A model generated the notes under the pieces. It saw only the letters and a list, made by a program, of their open reading frames with translations. It made no database searches and was not told the DNA's origin. A DNA stretch of 64,000 nucleotides, taken from NCBI RefSeq assembly GCF_030406665.1, contig NZ_CP129121.1:1240001-1304000 (forward strand), in the 5' to 3' direction. The stretch comes from Halomonas halophila (GTDB taxonomy: Bacteria > Pseudomonadota > Gammaproteobacteria > Pseudomonadales > Halomonadaceae). Positions 16,352-23,701 of the stretch are shown here, in pieces. Position numbers and translations under genes: made by a program. The stretch's first letter is position 1; each line of letters starts with the position of its first letter.

Positions 16352-16538
16352 TTGCGATCAGCCCGTCTCGCAGTGCGGTGGCCAGGTCGGCAGCCGATTG
16401 CTTGAGCACGTCGCCCGAGTAGCCTTGCTTCGCCAGCGCACCGATGGCGTCGGCCAGGGTGTTGCTGGCGAGGATCTGCTGACGTGTCGTCAGCTCGCTC
16501 GAAGGCTGAGCGTTGCCGGTAGTAGCAGGGGCAGTCAT
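16296..16538 (-). CDS. First gene of the early operon, 80 aa, possible Cox-position protein
   Basis: MTAPATTGNAQPSSELTTRQ, then helices ILASNTLADAIGALAKQGYS and KQSAADLATALRDGLIAISH. It lies just across the divergent region from the CI-like repressor, the place where P2 has cox, but no helix-turn-helix similarity to Cox is evident. GGAG precedes the ATG. Overlap with the plus-strand ORF at its 3' end lowers confidence. Confidence 0.5.
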   Translation of the reverse strand: MTAPATTGNAQPSSELTTRQQILASNTLADAIGALAKQGYSGDVLKQSAADLATALRDGLIAISHAPATCSEPPASREPQ

Positions 16539-16651
16539 GGCAGTGGCTCCGTTCCTGTGATCGAAATGAATCGTTATAGAGTCTTTCAGGCTGTTATGGA
16601 CTCAAGAATGAAATCAAATGGATTACCTGTCAAGCGCGGGGATGGCTCCTT
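16539..16651. promoter_or_regulatory. Divergent early/repressor promoter region
   Basis: 113 bases between the first early gene and the repressor, visibly more AT-rich than either side. It must hold the early promoter, the repressor promoter and repressor operators. I see no clean long palindrome and name no specific operator. Confidence 0.45.
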
Positions 16652-17320
16652 ATGGATTCAATAGGCGCGCGCCTGCGTGAAGAGCGGGAGCGGCTGGGCC
16701 TAACTCAGACCGAGTTGGGCGAAAAAGCCGGGGTTACCAAGAACACCCAGAGGCTCTACGAGAGCGACCAGCGGAGCCCGAAGGCTGACTATCTGGTTGC
16801 CGTGGAGCATGTCGGCGTGGATACCCGGTACGTGCTGATGGGCACACATGAAGAAGGGCAGGGTGAAAAGGAGCCGAGGGATCTGCCTGAGCCGGCCAAT
16901 GAAGATCTCTCGCCCGTGGCCATGTACGACATCGAGGCCGCGGCCGGCGATGGTCGTTCGCTCGAGCGGGAAGAGGTCGAGTCCACCATGTACTTCCCCA
17001 CCGAGCAGCTCGCCGCCCAGGGCCTCGATCCGGCTCAGGTGGTCGGCGTGAAGGTTCGCGGCGACTCGATGGACGGCACGCTGGCCGACGGCGACTGGGT
17101 GCTGGTGGACCGCAGCAGCCGCGACCCGCACCCGGAAGGGGTGTTCCTGTTGCTCGTGCACGGCGAGCGGCGCATCAAGCGCGTGCAGCGCGTCGCCGGC
17201 GGCGCCTGGCTGCTGATCAGCGACAACCCGCGCTATGAGAAAGAATTGATCAAGCCGCAGGACATGAAGGACGTGGAGATCCTGGGGCGGTGTGAGATTC
17301 GGATTGGGAAAGTACTATAA
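16652..17320 (+). CDS. CI-type phage repressor with self-cleaving S24 domain
   Basis: 222 residues. An XRE helix-turn-helix is at residues 8-60 (LTQTELGEKAGVTKNTQRLY). The C-terminal LexA/CI peptidase domain has the catalytic serine in RGDSMDG (residue 139) and the lysine in GERRIKRVQ (residue 176), with a likely cleavage site Ala98-Gly99 in IEAAAGDG. It should maintain lysogeny by repressing the divergent early operon and be cleaved with RecA on DNA damage, so this prophage should be SOS-inducible, unlike P2 itself whose C protein lacks this domain. That is inference from intact active-site residues. Confidence 0.9.
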   Translation: MDSIGARLREERERLGLTQTELGEKAGVTKNTQRLYESDQRSPKADYLVAVEHVGVDTRYVLMGTHEEGQGEKEPRDLPEPANEDLSPVAMYDIEAAAGDGRSLEREEVESTMYFPTEQLAAQGLDPAQVVGVKVRGDSMDGTLADGDWVLVDRSSRDPHPEGVFLLLVHGERRIKRVQRVAGGAWLLISDNPRYEKELIKPQDMKDVEILGRCEIRIGKVL

Positions 17321-17342
17321 GATATTTACGCAAGGATGCTTT

Positions 17343-18884
17343 ATGAAGTTAAAAGATATAAAGATTGGTAAGACTGACGCTAAAAATGAGATTCTTCACG
17401 GTACTGTTCAAGATTTAGGTTTCTTTGAGCAGTCTTATACTGTTCCTCCTAGTATTTTGTTGGAAAAGTTCTACGAAAAAAAGACGTATTTTGTTTTAGG
17501 GTTAAAGGGTACAGGTAAGACTGCCCTTCTTCGCTATATTTCCATGAAGCTTGAAGAAGATGGAGTCTCAAGATCTAAGTTTGTTTTGTTTAAAACAGAA
17601 TTTGATGAAGAAGATAGGAAAGATCTTTCAAGAGCTGCCAATGTTAACTGTGTAGAGAATCCTGTGGATGGTCACGACGATCTCCATGATTATGGCCTGG
17701 TCTGGCGTTGGTTTATATATAAGCAGTTGGCTAAGCACTACAGTGATGGTGCTGAGATCTTCCAGAGGAACGGCGTTGCTTCGGATTTTGTAGACCTTGT
17801 TAGTCTTGAGAAAGAATCTGCTGGAACGGGATTTTCTAGGCTTGTTCCTAAAATAAAAAAAGGGCGTATCTCCATTAGTCAAAATCCTAAGTTTGAGTTG
17901 GATTTTGAATGGGCTGGCTCTAAAGAAAAGCAGGTTGAGTTCAGGGGGTTGGTTAAAAAAGCAGACTTGCTGTTTAAGCAGCTTTCTCCTGGTGGCGAAA
18001 AGCTGAATCTCTTTTTTGATGAGCTAGAACTCTCTTTTTCTTCTCAGAAGCAATATGGAAGAGATACTAGGCTCGTAAGAGATCTTGTGTTTGCGGTCGA
18101 GGCTTTTAATGGTGTGTGCAAAGAGTGCTGCTTTGATATATGTGCATATGCCGCGGTCAGGTCGGAAGTAAGGAATGTAATTTCTATCTCTGGTGCGGAA
18201 ATAAATAAGCCGTTAATGGATTTTGGCGTTGACATTATATGGCATCAGCCGGGTCAAGATGTTAACCATCAGCCCCTTTTGCAGATAATTTCCAATAAGA
18301 TAAATAAATCAAGAGCGTTTAATGGTTTGGGTGAGTTGGAGCCCAAGGCTCTCTGGAAGGAATATTTTCCAGAAAAAATTCAGGGGGATTCCCCCCAGAG
18401 ATATATTCTTCATAATTCATGGTATCGCCCTAGAGATATAGTTTTGCTGCTCATGACGGCTCAGGAGCAATTTCCTGAAGAAGCTACTTTTAAGCATGCG
18501 GCTTTTGATGCGATAAGAAAAGTATACTCGGGAGCTGTCTGGACTGAAATGACTGAAGAGTTGAGGGCAGTGTATAGAAGTGATGAAATTGAAGGACTTG
18601 AGTCTCTATTATACGAAGCAAAGCAGGTGATGGAGGTTCGCGAGCTTGTCAAGGAGTCAGAAGATAAGTCAGAATTTTACCCCGAAGTGGGGAAGTTGTT
18701 AAGTCGGCATAATGTCCCTAAGATTCTGAAAGATCTTTACAGGGTTGGTATTGTTGGGAATATAGACTGGAATGATCGCGGAGAAAGTAAGATGAGGTTT
18801 TCTTTTAGGGGAGATAGCCGAATATTGCCCACTCAGAAAATTTTTATCCATAATGCTTTGAGGTCCCATCTTTCACTCCGGTGA
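17343..18884 (+). CDS. P-loop ATPase, Sll1717-like, AT-rich cargo gene
   Basis: 513 residues from ATG 17343 with AAGGA upstream. Walker A is VLGLKGTGKTALLRYIS (GLKGTGKT at residues 53-60) and Walker B is LNLFFDELELSF (Asp226-Glu227). After the nucleotide domain comes a charged helical region with no family signature that I recognise. The start (MKLKDIKIGKTDAKNE) and architecture recall P-loop ATPases annotated as Sll1717 family, several of which sit in phage or defence contexts. The gene is strikingly AT-rich against both neighbours, a sign of recent acquisition. It lies directly behind the repressor, 22 bases away, so it is probably expressed in the lysogen. A defence or superinfection-exclusion role is a hypothesis. 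Confidence 0.85.
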   Translation: MKLKDIKIGKTDAKNEILHGTVQDLGFFEQSYTVPPSILLEKFYEKKTYFVLGLKGTGKTALLRYISMKLEEDGVSRSKFVLFKTEFDEEDRKDLSRAANVNCVENPVDGHDDLHDYGLVWRWFIYKQLAKHYSDGAEIFQRNGVASDFVDLVSLEKESAGTGFSRLVPKIKKGRISISQNPKFELDFEWAGSKEKQVEFRGLVKKADLLFKQLSPGGEKLNLFFDELELSFSSQKQYGRDTRLVRDLVFAVEAFNGVCKECCFDICAYAAVRSEVRNVISISGAEINKPLMDFGVDIIWHQPGQDVNHQPLLQIISNKINKSRAFNGLGELEPKALWKEYFPEKIQGDSPQRYILHNSWYRPRDIVLLLMTAQEQFPEEATFKHAAFDAIRKVYSGAVWTEMTEELRAVYRSDEIEGLESLLYEAKQVMEVRELVKESEDKSEFYPEVGKLLSRHNVPKILKDLYRVGIVGNIDWNDRGESKMRFSFRGDSRILPTQKIFIHNALRSHLSLR

Positions 18885-18897
18885 CTGGAGGAATTAA

Positions 18898-19557
18898 TTG
18901 TGCGGCCGATTTGCTCTCTATAGCCCATACCCTCAGCTCTCGCAGGCCTTACGCTTGCCGCTGGAGCCTGTGAAGCTGACGCCACGCTACAACGTGGCCC
19001 CGGGCACCTGGATCACGGCGGTGCGCCATCCCCGCGATGACGCGCCGCTGGTGATGGACGAGGTGTGGTGGGGCTACCGGCCGCACTGGGCGAAGGAGAA
19101 GGCGCCCGAGCCCATCAACGCCACCGTCGAGAAGGTGGCCACTTCCAACTACTTCCGCGGGGCGTTCGCCCATCATCGCTGCCTGGTGCCGGCGGATGGC
19201 TGGTACGAGTGGCTGCCGGTGGGCGGCAGGAAGCAGCCGCATTTCCTGTGCCGCGAGGATCGCGAGCCGATCTGGCTGGCGGGCATCTGGAGCCAGCGGC
19301 CGGACGGCACGCCCGGCTGCGCCATCCTCACCGAACCGGCCCGCGGCGTGGCGGCGGAGATCCACTCGCGCATGCCGCTGGCCCTGGACGCCGAAAGCCT
19401 CGAGCCCTGGCTCGATCCCCACCTGACCGACCGCGAGACGATCCGCCACGTCGTCCATCACCTGCCTGCCGAGCGGATCACGCACTGGCCCGTGAGCATG
19501 CGGGTGAACCGACCGACTCAGGATGATGCCGAGCTGATCGAGCCCGTCGACCCCTGA
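18898..19557 (+). CDS. SRAP-domain (YedK/HMCES) abasic-site DNA-protein crosslinking protein
   Basis: 219 residues starting at TTG 18898 (GGAGG 7 bases before), which puts Cys at position 2 as the family requires. Active-site residues are present: Cys2 in MCGRF, Asn74 in EPINATVEKV, Glu104 in GWYEW and His156 in HSRMPLAL. SRAP proteins bind covalently to abasic sites in single-stranded DNA through Cys2 and shield them. In this prophage it stands between the AT-rich ATPase and the umuDC pair and would fit a lesion-handling cassette. GC content returns to the phage norm here. Confidence 0.92.
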   Translation: MCGRFALYSPYPQLSQALRLPLEPVKLTPRYNVAPGTWITAVRHPRDDAPLVMDEVWWGYRPHWAKEKAPEPINATVEKVATSNYFRGAFAHHRCLVPADGWYEWLPVGGRKQPHFLCREDREPIWLAGIWSQRPDGTPGCAILTEPARGVAAEIHSRMPLALDAESLEPWLDPHLTDRETIRHVVHHLPAERITHWPVSMRVNRPTQDDAELIEPVDP

Positions 19558-19742
19558 CCGATCCAGTGCTCGGTAGCCTGGCCGCAAGCATGGCAGACGA
19601 CGCGATAATGCCTGCCTTCCAGCTTCTCCAGCGTGAACGTTGCCCAGCTTGGGCCGTCGTCCGCGCGGATCTCGGTGGCACCACAAGAGCACATCATCAC
19701 CCACCGGCCCATGGGGGCCGGCATCATCGTGATCTCCGCCAT
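19518..19742 (-). CDS. Small zinc-ribbon protein, 74 aa
   Basis: Start at 19742 with GGGGAGGA about 6 bases upstream. Two CxC/CxxC knuckles (CSCGATEIRAD and VVCHACGQATEHW) predict a zinc ribbon. It overlaps the end of the SRAP gene on the opposite strand by 40 bases. Function unknown; comparable small zinc-binding proteins are frequent in phage accessory regions. Confidence 0.65.
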   Translation of the reverse strand: MAEITMMPAPMGRWVMMCSCGATEIRADDGPSWATFTLEKLEGRHYRVVCHACGQATEHWIGQGSTGSISSASS

Positions 19743-19940
19743 GCTGAATCCTCCCCGTCTTCCTCAGTTTAGTTCGGATGAGAACGGCGGCTTGTAAGAG
19801 ATCCGCTACGGTTGGCGTCAGCGTTTGCGTCGACCTCGTAAGGTTCGCACTTTCGGCAGCTCGATCCACTGCGTCGTCCGGCGCGCACACCGTTGCGGCT
19901 CACCTAAGCTCAATCTCTGCTTGACCCATCCTCAGTCGAT

Positions 19941-19977
19941 GCATCATAGTGATGCTTATGCACTCGTTGTGAGTGCA
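19941..19977. promoter_or_regulatory. Tandem operator-like palindromes before the RHH gene
   Basis: GCATCA-N3-TGATGC at 19941-19955 and TGCACTC-N5-GAGTGCA at 19959-19977, adjacent and between a TTGACC (19921) and the ATG at 20000. Such paired palindromes are the usual binding sites of autoregulating ribbon-helix-helix proteins. Confidence 0.65.
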
Positions 19978-19999
19978 TTGGGCGGCCACTGGAGGATGC

Positions 20000-20479
20000 A
20001 TGTTAACCCTTAGACTTCCGCATGAGTTGCAGGAGCAGCTCGAAAAACAAGCTTTGGCTTCTAATGTTTCAAAAAATAAAATAGTAGCCCAGGCTTTATC
20101 TGAATTTTTCGCTAACAATGCTAATGCTCATGCTTCCTTAGAAGAGGATGTTATTGAAAGCAATGAAGATCCAATAAGGAAGCTCATGGAGTGTAAGGAG
20201 AAAAGGTACCAAGAGGCTACTGAAGTTACAGACTGGATACAGCGAGGTTTGATCTGGACCGCGACTGCAAACCCTTCTGGCGAAGTTCGAGAGGGTGCGA
20301 TCTACGGTAGAAACGCAGTTGTTGGTTTTACCTATGATGAAAGTGATGCTTTCAAAATAAAAGTTATTGTGAGGCACCTTTCAAGGGACGAGGTTTATGG
20401 TACTGGAAGATATCATCGCTATGTTTTTCCTTTGGAAAAATGGCGGGAAAATATGAAAGTGGTTTATAAGAGTAATTAA
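20000..20479 (+). CDS. Ribbon-helix-helix protein with an unknown C-terminal domain, AT-rich
   Basis: 159 residues; ATG at 20000 has GGAGG 5 bases upstream. The first 45 residues are a CopG/Arc-like RHH domain (MLTLRLPHELQEQLEKQALA, then NVSKNKIVAQALSEFF). The rest (about 90-159, for example AIYGRNAVVGFTYDESDAFK and VYGTGRYHRYVFPLEKWREN) is a mixed alpha/beta domain that I cannot place. The gene is AT-rich compared with umuC next to it and is preceded by two palindromes, so autoregulation is likely. It has no evident toxin partner. It could be a solitary regulator or a fused regulator-effector. Confidence 0.75.
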   Translation: MLTLRLPHELQEQLEKQALASNVSKNKIVAQALSEFFANNANAHASLEEDVIESNEDPIRKLMECKEKRYQEATEVTDWIQRGLIWTATANPSGEVREGAIYGRNAVVGFTYDESDAFKIKVIVRHLSRDEVYGTGRYHRYVFPLEKWRENMKVVYKSN

Positions 20480-20500
20480 GGGTTAATAATAAATCCAGCT

Positions 20501-21778
20501 TTAGGATCTTGCTCTTAATATTTCCTGCCATCTTGTGGTGAATCTTGGGGTGCGGTGCGCGCAGCGCAGGTGCCAGGCGGCGTTCTGCCGCGGCACGCCC
20601 AGGCGTACCGTTCCCTTGCCCATCTTTCCGTTGAGCTCGTCGAGCGCGGCCATCAACTTGTGGTCGCGCTCGCGCTGGGCTTCCCGCTCGGGCGTGTCGA
20701 GCAGTGAGAGCTGCTCGCGGTTGGCGTCCACCAGGTCGAGCAGCATCACGCCGGCCTTCATGAAGCGAAACCCGCGGCGATAGATCGCCTCGAGCCCCTG
20801 CTGGGCGGCGGCCAGGATCGGGCGGCTGTCGTCGGTGGGCTCGGGTAGCTCGACGACGGCGCTGGGCGAGTACTGGGGCAGGTCGGGCCGGTGGCGGTTG
20901 GTCTTGAGGAAGACGAGCACGGCGCGGGCGTGGCTGTCCTGCTGGCGGAGCTTCTCGGCGCCGCGCTGGGCGTGCTGGCGGATGGCGTCCTGCAGCTCTC
21001 CCGGCTCGCCGGTCAGCCGGCCGAAGGAGCGCGAGGTCATGATGCGCTGGCGGGGCTCGGCGGCGTCGTTGAGCTCGATGCAGGGCGTGCCCTGGAGCTC
21101 GCGCACGGTGCGTTCGAGGGTGACGGAGAAGCGCCGTCGGATAGCCTTGGGATCGGCCTTGCGGAGATCCCAAGCGGTCTCGATGCCCTGGATGGCCAGC
21201 CGCTCGACCAGCCGTCGGCCGACGCCCCAGACGTCGCCCAGGGCGGTGCGCTCGAGCAGGCGGCGGGTGTCGTCGCCGTCGGCGTGCATCACGCACACCC
21301 CCTGGTATTCCGGCAGTTTCTTGGCGGCGCGGTTGGCCAGCTTGGCCAGGGTGCGGGTGGGTGCGACGCCCACGCAGACGGGGATGCCGGTGAACTGGCG
21401 CACGTTACGGTAGAGCGTGCGCGCCAGGGCCAGGGTGGCGGCGGCGTCGAAGCCGTCGAACCTGACGAACATCTCGTCGATGGAGTAGGGCTCGACGCCG
21501 GCGGAGAACTCCTCGAGGACCTCGCGCACCCGGGCGCTCATGTCGCCGTAGAGCTCGTAGTTGGAGGAGAGCAGGTGAATGCGGCCCTGGTTGACCCACT
21601 GCTGCAGCTCGAAGGCCGGGGTGCCCATCTCGACGCCAAGGGCCTTGAGCTCGTTGGAGCGGGCGATCACGCAGCCGTCGTTGTTGGACATCACGCCCAC
21701 CGGCAGCCCCTCGAGCCGCGGCTGGAAGACGCGCTCGCAGCTGACGTAGAAGTTGTTGCAGTCCACCAGCCCGATCAT
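20501..21778 (-). CDS. umuC: DNA polymerase V catalytic subunit UmuC
   Basis: 425 residues, normal for UmuC. The Y-family catalytic motifs are intact: VDCNNFYVSCERVF at the N-terminus, SNNDGCVIARSNE, and PYSIDEMFVRFDG with the catalytic Asp-Glu pair. A helix-hairpin-helix region (GDVWGVGRRLVERLAIQGIE) and little-finger domain follow. With UmuD' it forms error-prone translesion polymerase V. Starts within the stop of umuD (ATGA overlap), so the pair is translationally coupled. A phage copy would raise damage tolerance and mutation in the lysogen. Confidence 0.95.
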   Translation of the reverse strand: MIGLVDCNNFYVSCERVFQPRLEGLPVGVMSNNDGCVIARSNELKALGVEMGTPAFELQQWVNQGRIHLLSSNYELYGDMSARVREVLEEFSAGVEPYSIDEMFVRFDGFDAAATLALARTLYRNVRQFTGIPVCVGVAPTRTLAKLANRAAKKLPEYQGVCVMHADGDDTRRLLERTALGDVWGVGRRLVERLAIQGIETAWDLRKADPKAIRRRFSVTLERTVRELQGTPCIELNDAAEPRQRIMTSRSFGRLTGEPGELQDAIRQHAQRGAEKLRQQDSHARAVLVFLKTNRHRPDLPQYSPSAVVELPEPTDDSRPILAAAQQGLEAIYRRGFRFMKAGVMLLDLVDANREQLSLLDTPEREAQRERDHKLMAALDELNGKMGKGTVRLGVPRQNAAWHLRCAHRTPRFTTRWQEILRARS

Positions 21779-22215
21779 ACGGCGTACTCGTGGATGACCG
21801 AGCGCACCACGCCCCACACCTGGCAGTCGAGGTTGGCGAGCGGGATCGGCGCGTACTGGCTGTTGCCGGAGCACAGGTAGGGCCGTTTCCCGATCATCTC
21901 GTAGCGCTTCACGATCACTTCGCCGTCGACCAGGGCGACGACGATGTGCCCGGGGCGGGCGTCGATCGAGCGGTCCACGACCAGGGTGTCGCCGTCCTGG
22001 ATGCCGAACTCGACCATGCTGTCGCCGGTGACGGTCATGAAGAACGTGGCCGCGGGGCGCTTCACCAGCCGCTCGTTGAGGTCGAGCGTGCGGCCGACGT
22101 AGTCCTCCGCCGGCGAGGGGAAGCCGGAGATGCCGGCGCGAATGGTGCCCAGCGGATGGGGCAGGGCGCGGTACGGCGGTGCCGGGTGCGGATGGCGGAT
22201 CTCGGGATCACGCAT
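21775..22215 (-). CDS. umuD: UmuD, self-cleaving subunit of DNA polymerase V
   Basis: 146 residues from ATG 22215. The S24 peptidase has Ser66 (TVTGDSMVEFG) and Lys103 (GEVIVKRYE), and the expected cleavage site near SG in RAGISGFPSPAEDYV (Ser30-Gly31, where E. coli has Cys24-Gly25). RecA-stimulated cleavage gives UmuD', which binds UmuC. A longer start at 22233 exists without a better ribosome site. A consensus LexA box 22 bases before the start makes SOS control nearly certain. Confidence 0.93.
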   Translation of the reverse strand: MRDPEIRHPHPAPPYRALPHPLGTIRAGISGFPSPAEDYVGRTLDLNERLVKRPAATFFMTVTGDSMVEFGIQDGDTLVVDRSIDARPGHIVVALVDGEVIVKRYEMIGKRPYLCSGNSQYAPIPLANLDCQVWGVVRSVIHEYAV

Positions 22216-22236
22216 GGCGGTGCCTCTTGTCAAAAA

Positions 22237-22252
22237 CTGTTCGTTTATACAG
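22237..22252. promoter_or_regulatory. LexA (SOS) box between umuDC and the S24-fold gene
   Basis: CTGTTCGTTTATACAG, a perfect CTGT-N8-ACAG with AT-rich centre. It lies between divergent genes and could control both umuDC and the gene at 22370. Confidence 0.85.
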
Positions 22253-22369
22253 TATTCGACAACAGCACACCCTTAGGCAAACGCTAATATGCACAACGCG
22301 CCGGGGTCGCAGGCGGCCGGGCCCGGCATGGCGCGGCTGGTGGCAGGATCACGAATTGGCAGGGACGAC

Positions 22370-22747
22370 ATGCGAGTGAACTACCTGGGCCCGGCGTGTC
22401 TGGGCATCGACCACCCCGCGCTGGACGGCTACGACCTCTCGCGCTTCCGCCCGAGCTGCTACCTGGTGGAGGTGAGCGAGGACGCCGGCGTGGGCGGCCC
22501 GCTGATGGAAGGCGACCTGCTGGTGGTGGACGAGCAGAAACCCGCCCAGCACGCCGACCTGGTGGTGGTGGAGCTGGACGGCGAGCAGCGGCTATTCAGC
22601 AGCCACCGGATCGGCGGGCGGATGCGGCTGATGCCCACCGCCGGGCCCGATGAGTCGATCTGGGCCCGGCAGTCGGATCTGAGGGGCGTGGTGGTGCACC
22701 TGGCGCGAGAGCTTGGGATGCGCGTCGATCGGGCCATACTGTCTTGA
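22370..22747 (+). CDS. Degenerate S24/UmuD-fold protein without catalytic residues
   Basis: 125 residues from ATG 22370 (AGGGA upstream). The pattern PLMEGDLLVVDEQKPAQHAD, then LVVVELDGEQRLFSSHRIGG follows the LexA/UmuD peptidase fold, yet the GDSM serine is replaced (VSEDAGVGGPLMEGD) and no lysine stands in the DGE-x-x-V-K-R position. Similar small proteins often accompany umuDC in phages and plasmids. It could bind UmuD or UmuC, or a repressor, as an inactive partner. The divergent LexA box implies SOS regulation. Fold assignment is from pattern only. Confidence 0.65.
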   Translation: MRVNYLGPACLGIDHPALDGYDLSRFRPSCYLVEVSEDAGVGGPLMEGDLLVVDEQKPAQHADLVVVELDGEQRLFSSHRIGGRMRLMPTAGPDESIWARQSDLRGVVVHLARELGMRVDRAILS

Positions 22748-22874
22748 ATACGCCTGTACGGTTGTCCTCAGTAGACTTGGCCATTTAGTCTAAGGCGCTG
22801 TTTGAGACCTACGACAAGCGGTTTGATCGACCATTGGTGACTGGCACGTCACCTCAAGATGAAAGGTAACCATC

Positions 22875-23603
22875 ATGGAAGACGTCATCGGCGCGCTGCT
22901 AATGCTGGGCGTGCTTGTAGGAGTGTGGTTTGCAGTAGCCAGACAGTATCGAAAAAAGGGATATGAGGGCGTCATTCGCCATTTCATCGGCGGTTTCTGT
23001 GGCCTCGGTGCTATGTTGGTTTTTGGGCTGTTTGTCGCGGCAAATGAGGTAAGCGAGTCGCCATCCACTGATGCCGAAAGTGCTGAGCAGGTGGTAACGA
23101 CATCCGAGCCCCAGAGAAAATCGCTTGCTGAGCTGCGTGACGAAGCCCAAGCGGAAAGTGACATTGGCGTCGATGTCGAGACCTTCACGAGGCGGTTCAA
23201 TGAAACCATGACAGAGATGGAGCTTCCTTTTAGGTTTCAGGGCGAGATCAGTGAGTTAGACGATGGATTGGATTACCGCATAGCGAATGACAGGCTAAGT
23301 AGACTTTTTTCCATATCCTTGCATGTGAAACCTTACAGTGATGACATTCGTGAAATCGTCTTTATCGGTGTTGGTGATAGGCGAAAGCAAACGGGGGTTC
23401 ACATCTTTTTGATAGCGGCCGCCGTATTTAGCGCTACGCAACCCGATTGGCCAGACACCACTGGCGTGCACACAGTCTTCGAGATGGGTAAAGAGTTTTC
23501 GGAAAAGGGCGCCAGGGTGGCGCAAACCATAGATGGGCTCGAATATCACTACAGGCGGAGTCATGTGGAGGGTAATCGGTTCTCCGTAGAACCCATCGAC
23601 TGA
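22875..23603 (+). CDS. Membrane-anchored hypothetical protein, 242 aa
   Basis: Two N-terminal transmembrane helices (about residues 3-22 and 38-56: FIGGFCGLGAMLVFGLFVAA), then a charged linker and a soluble domain (SISLHVKPYSDDIREIVFIG) of unknown type. Lies on the plus strand between the S24-fold gene and the terminator of the late operon, opposite to the late genes, as morons do. AT content is higher than the late genes. No function can be given; a cell-envelope or superinfection-exclusion role is a guess. Confidence 0.7.
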   Translation: MEDVIGALLMLGVLVGVWFAVARQYRKKGYEGVIRHFIGGFCGLGAMLVFGLFVAANEVSESPSTDAESAEQVVTTSEPQRKSLAELRDEAQAESDIGVDVETFTRRFNETMTEMELPFRFQGEISELDDGLDYRIANDRLSRLFSISLHVKPYSDDIREIVFIGVGDRRKQTGVHIFLIAAAVFSATQPDWPDTTGVHTVFEMGKEFSEKGARVAQTIDGLEYHYRRSHVEGNRFSVEPID

Positions 23604-23653
23604 CTTTGAACTGAGCCCCAGCCCAGTTCTGCTGTATCGTGAGCATAGGTGGA

Positions 23654-23697
23654 CAAACGCCAGCGCCTCGGTCTTTGAGCCGGGGCGCTGGCGTTTG
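23654..23697. terminator. Bidirectional terminator at the end of the tail operon
   Basis: Perfect 14-base arms CAAACGCCAGCGCC / GGCGCTGGCGTTTG around a 16-base loop. It lies immediately after the gene D stop codon and 50 bases after the plus-strand membrane gene, so it can end both transcripts. Confidence 0.8.
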
Positions 23698-23701
23698 GGG
23701 C

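Larger units (their letters stand above)
16064..16550. repeat. Duplicated gene-start sequence (16064-16103 and 16511-16550)
   Basis: Two 40-base direct copies that match at 36 positions. Each holds, on the minus strand, GGAGNCACTGCCATG and the codons for an ATTGN-type N-terminus. The genes behind them differ after the first nine residues, so the leader and start region have been duplicated or recombined between two genes. Confidence 0.85.

Noticed and set aside
15426..16664. 412-residue plus-strand frame across the early operon
   Set aside because: It is antisense to several small minus-strand genes with ribosome sites and has shadow-like composition.
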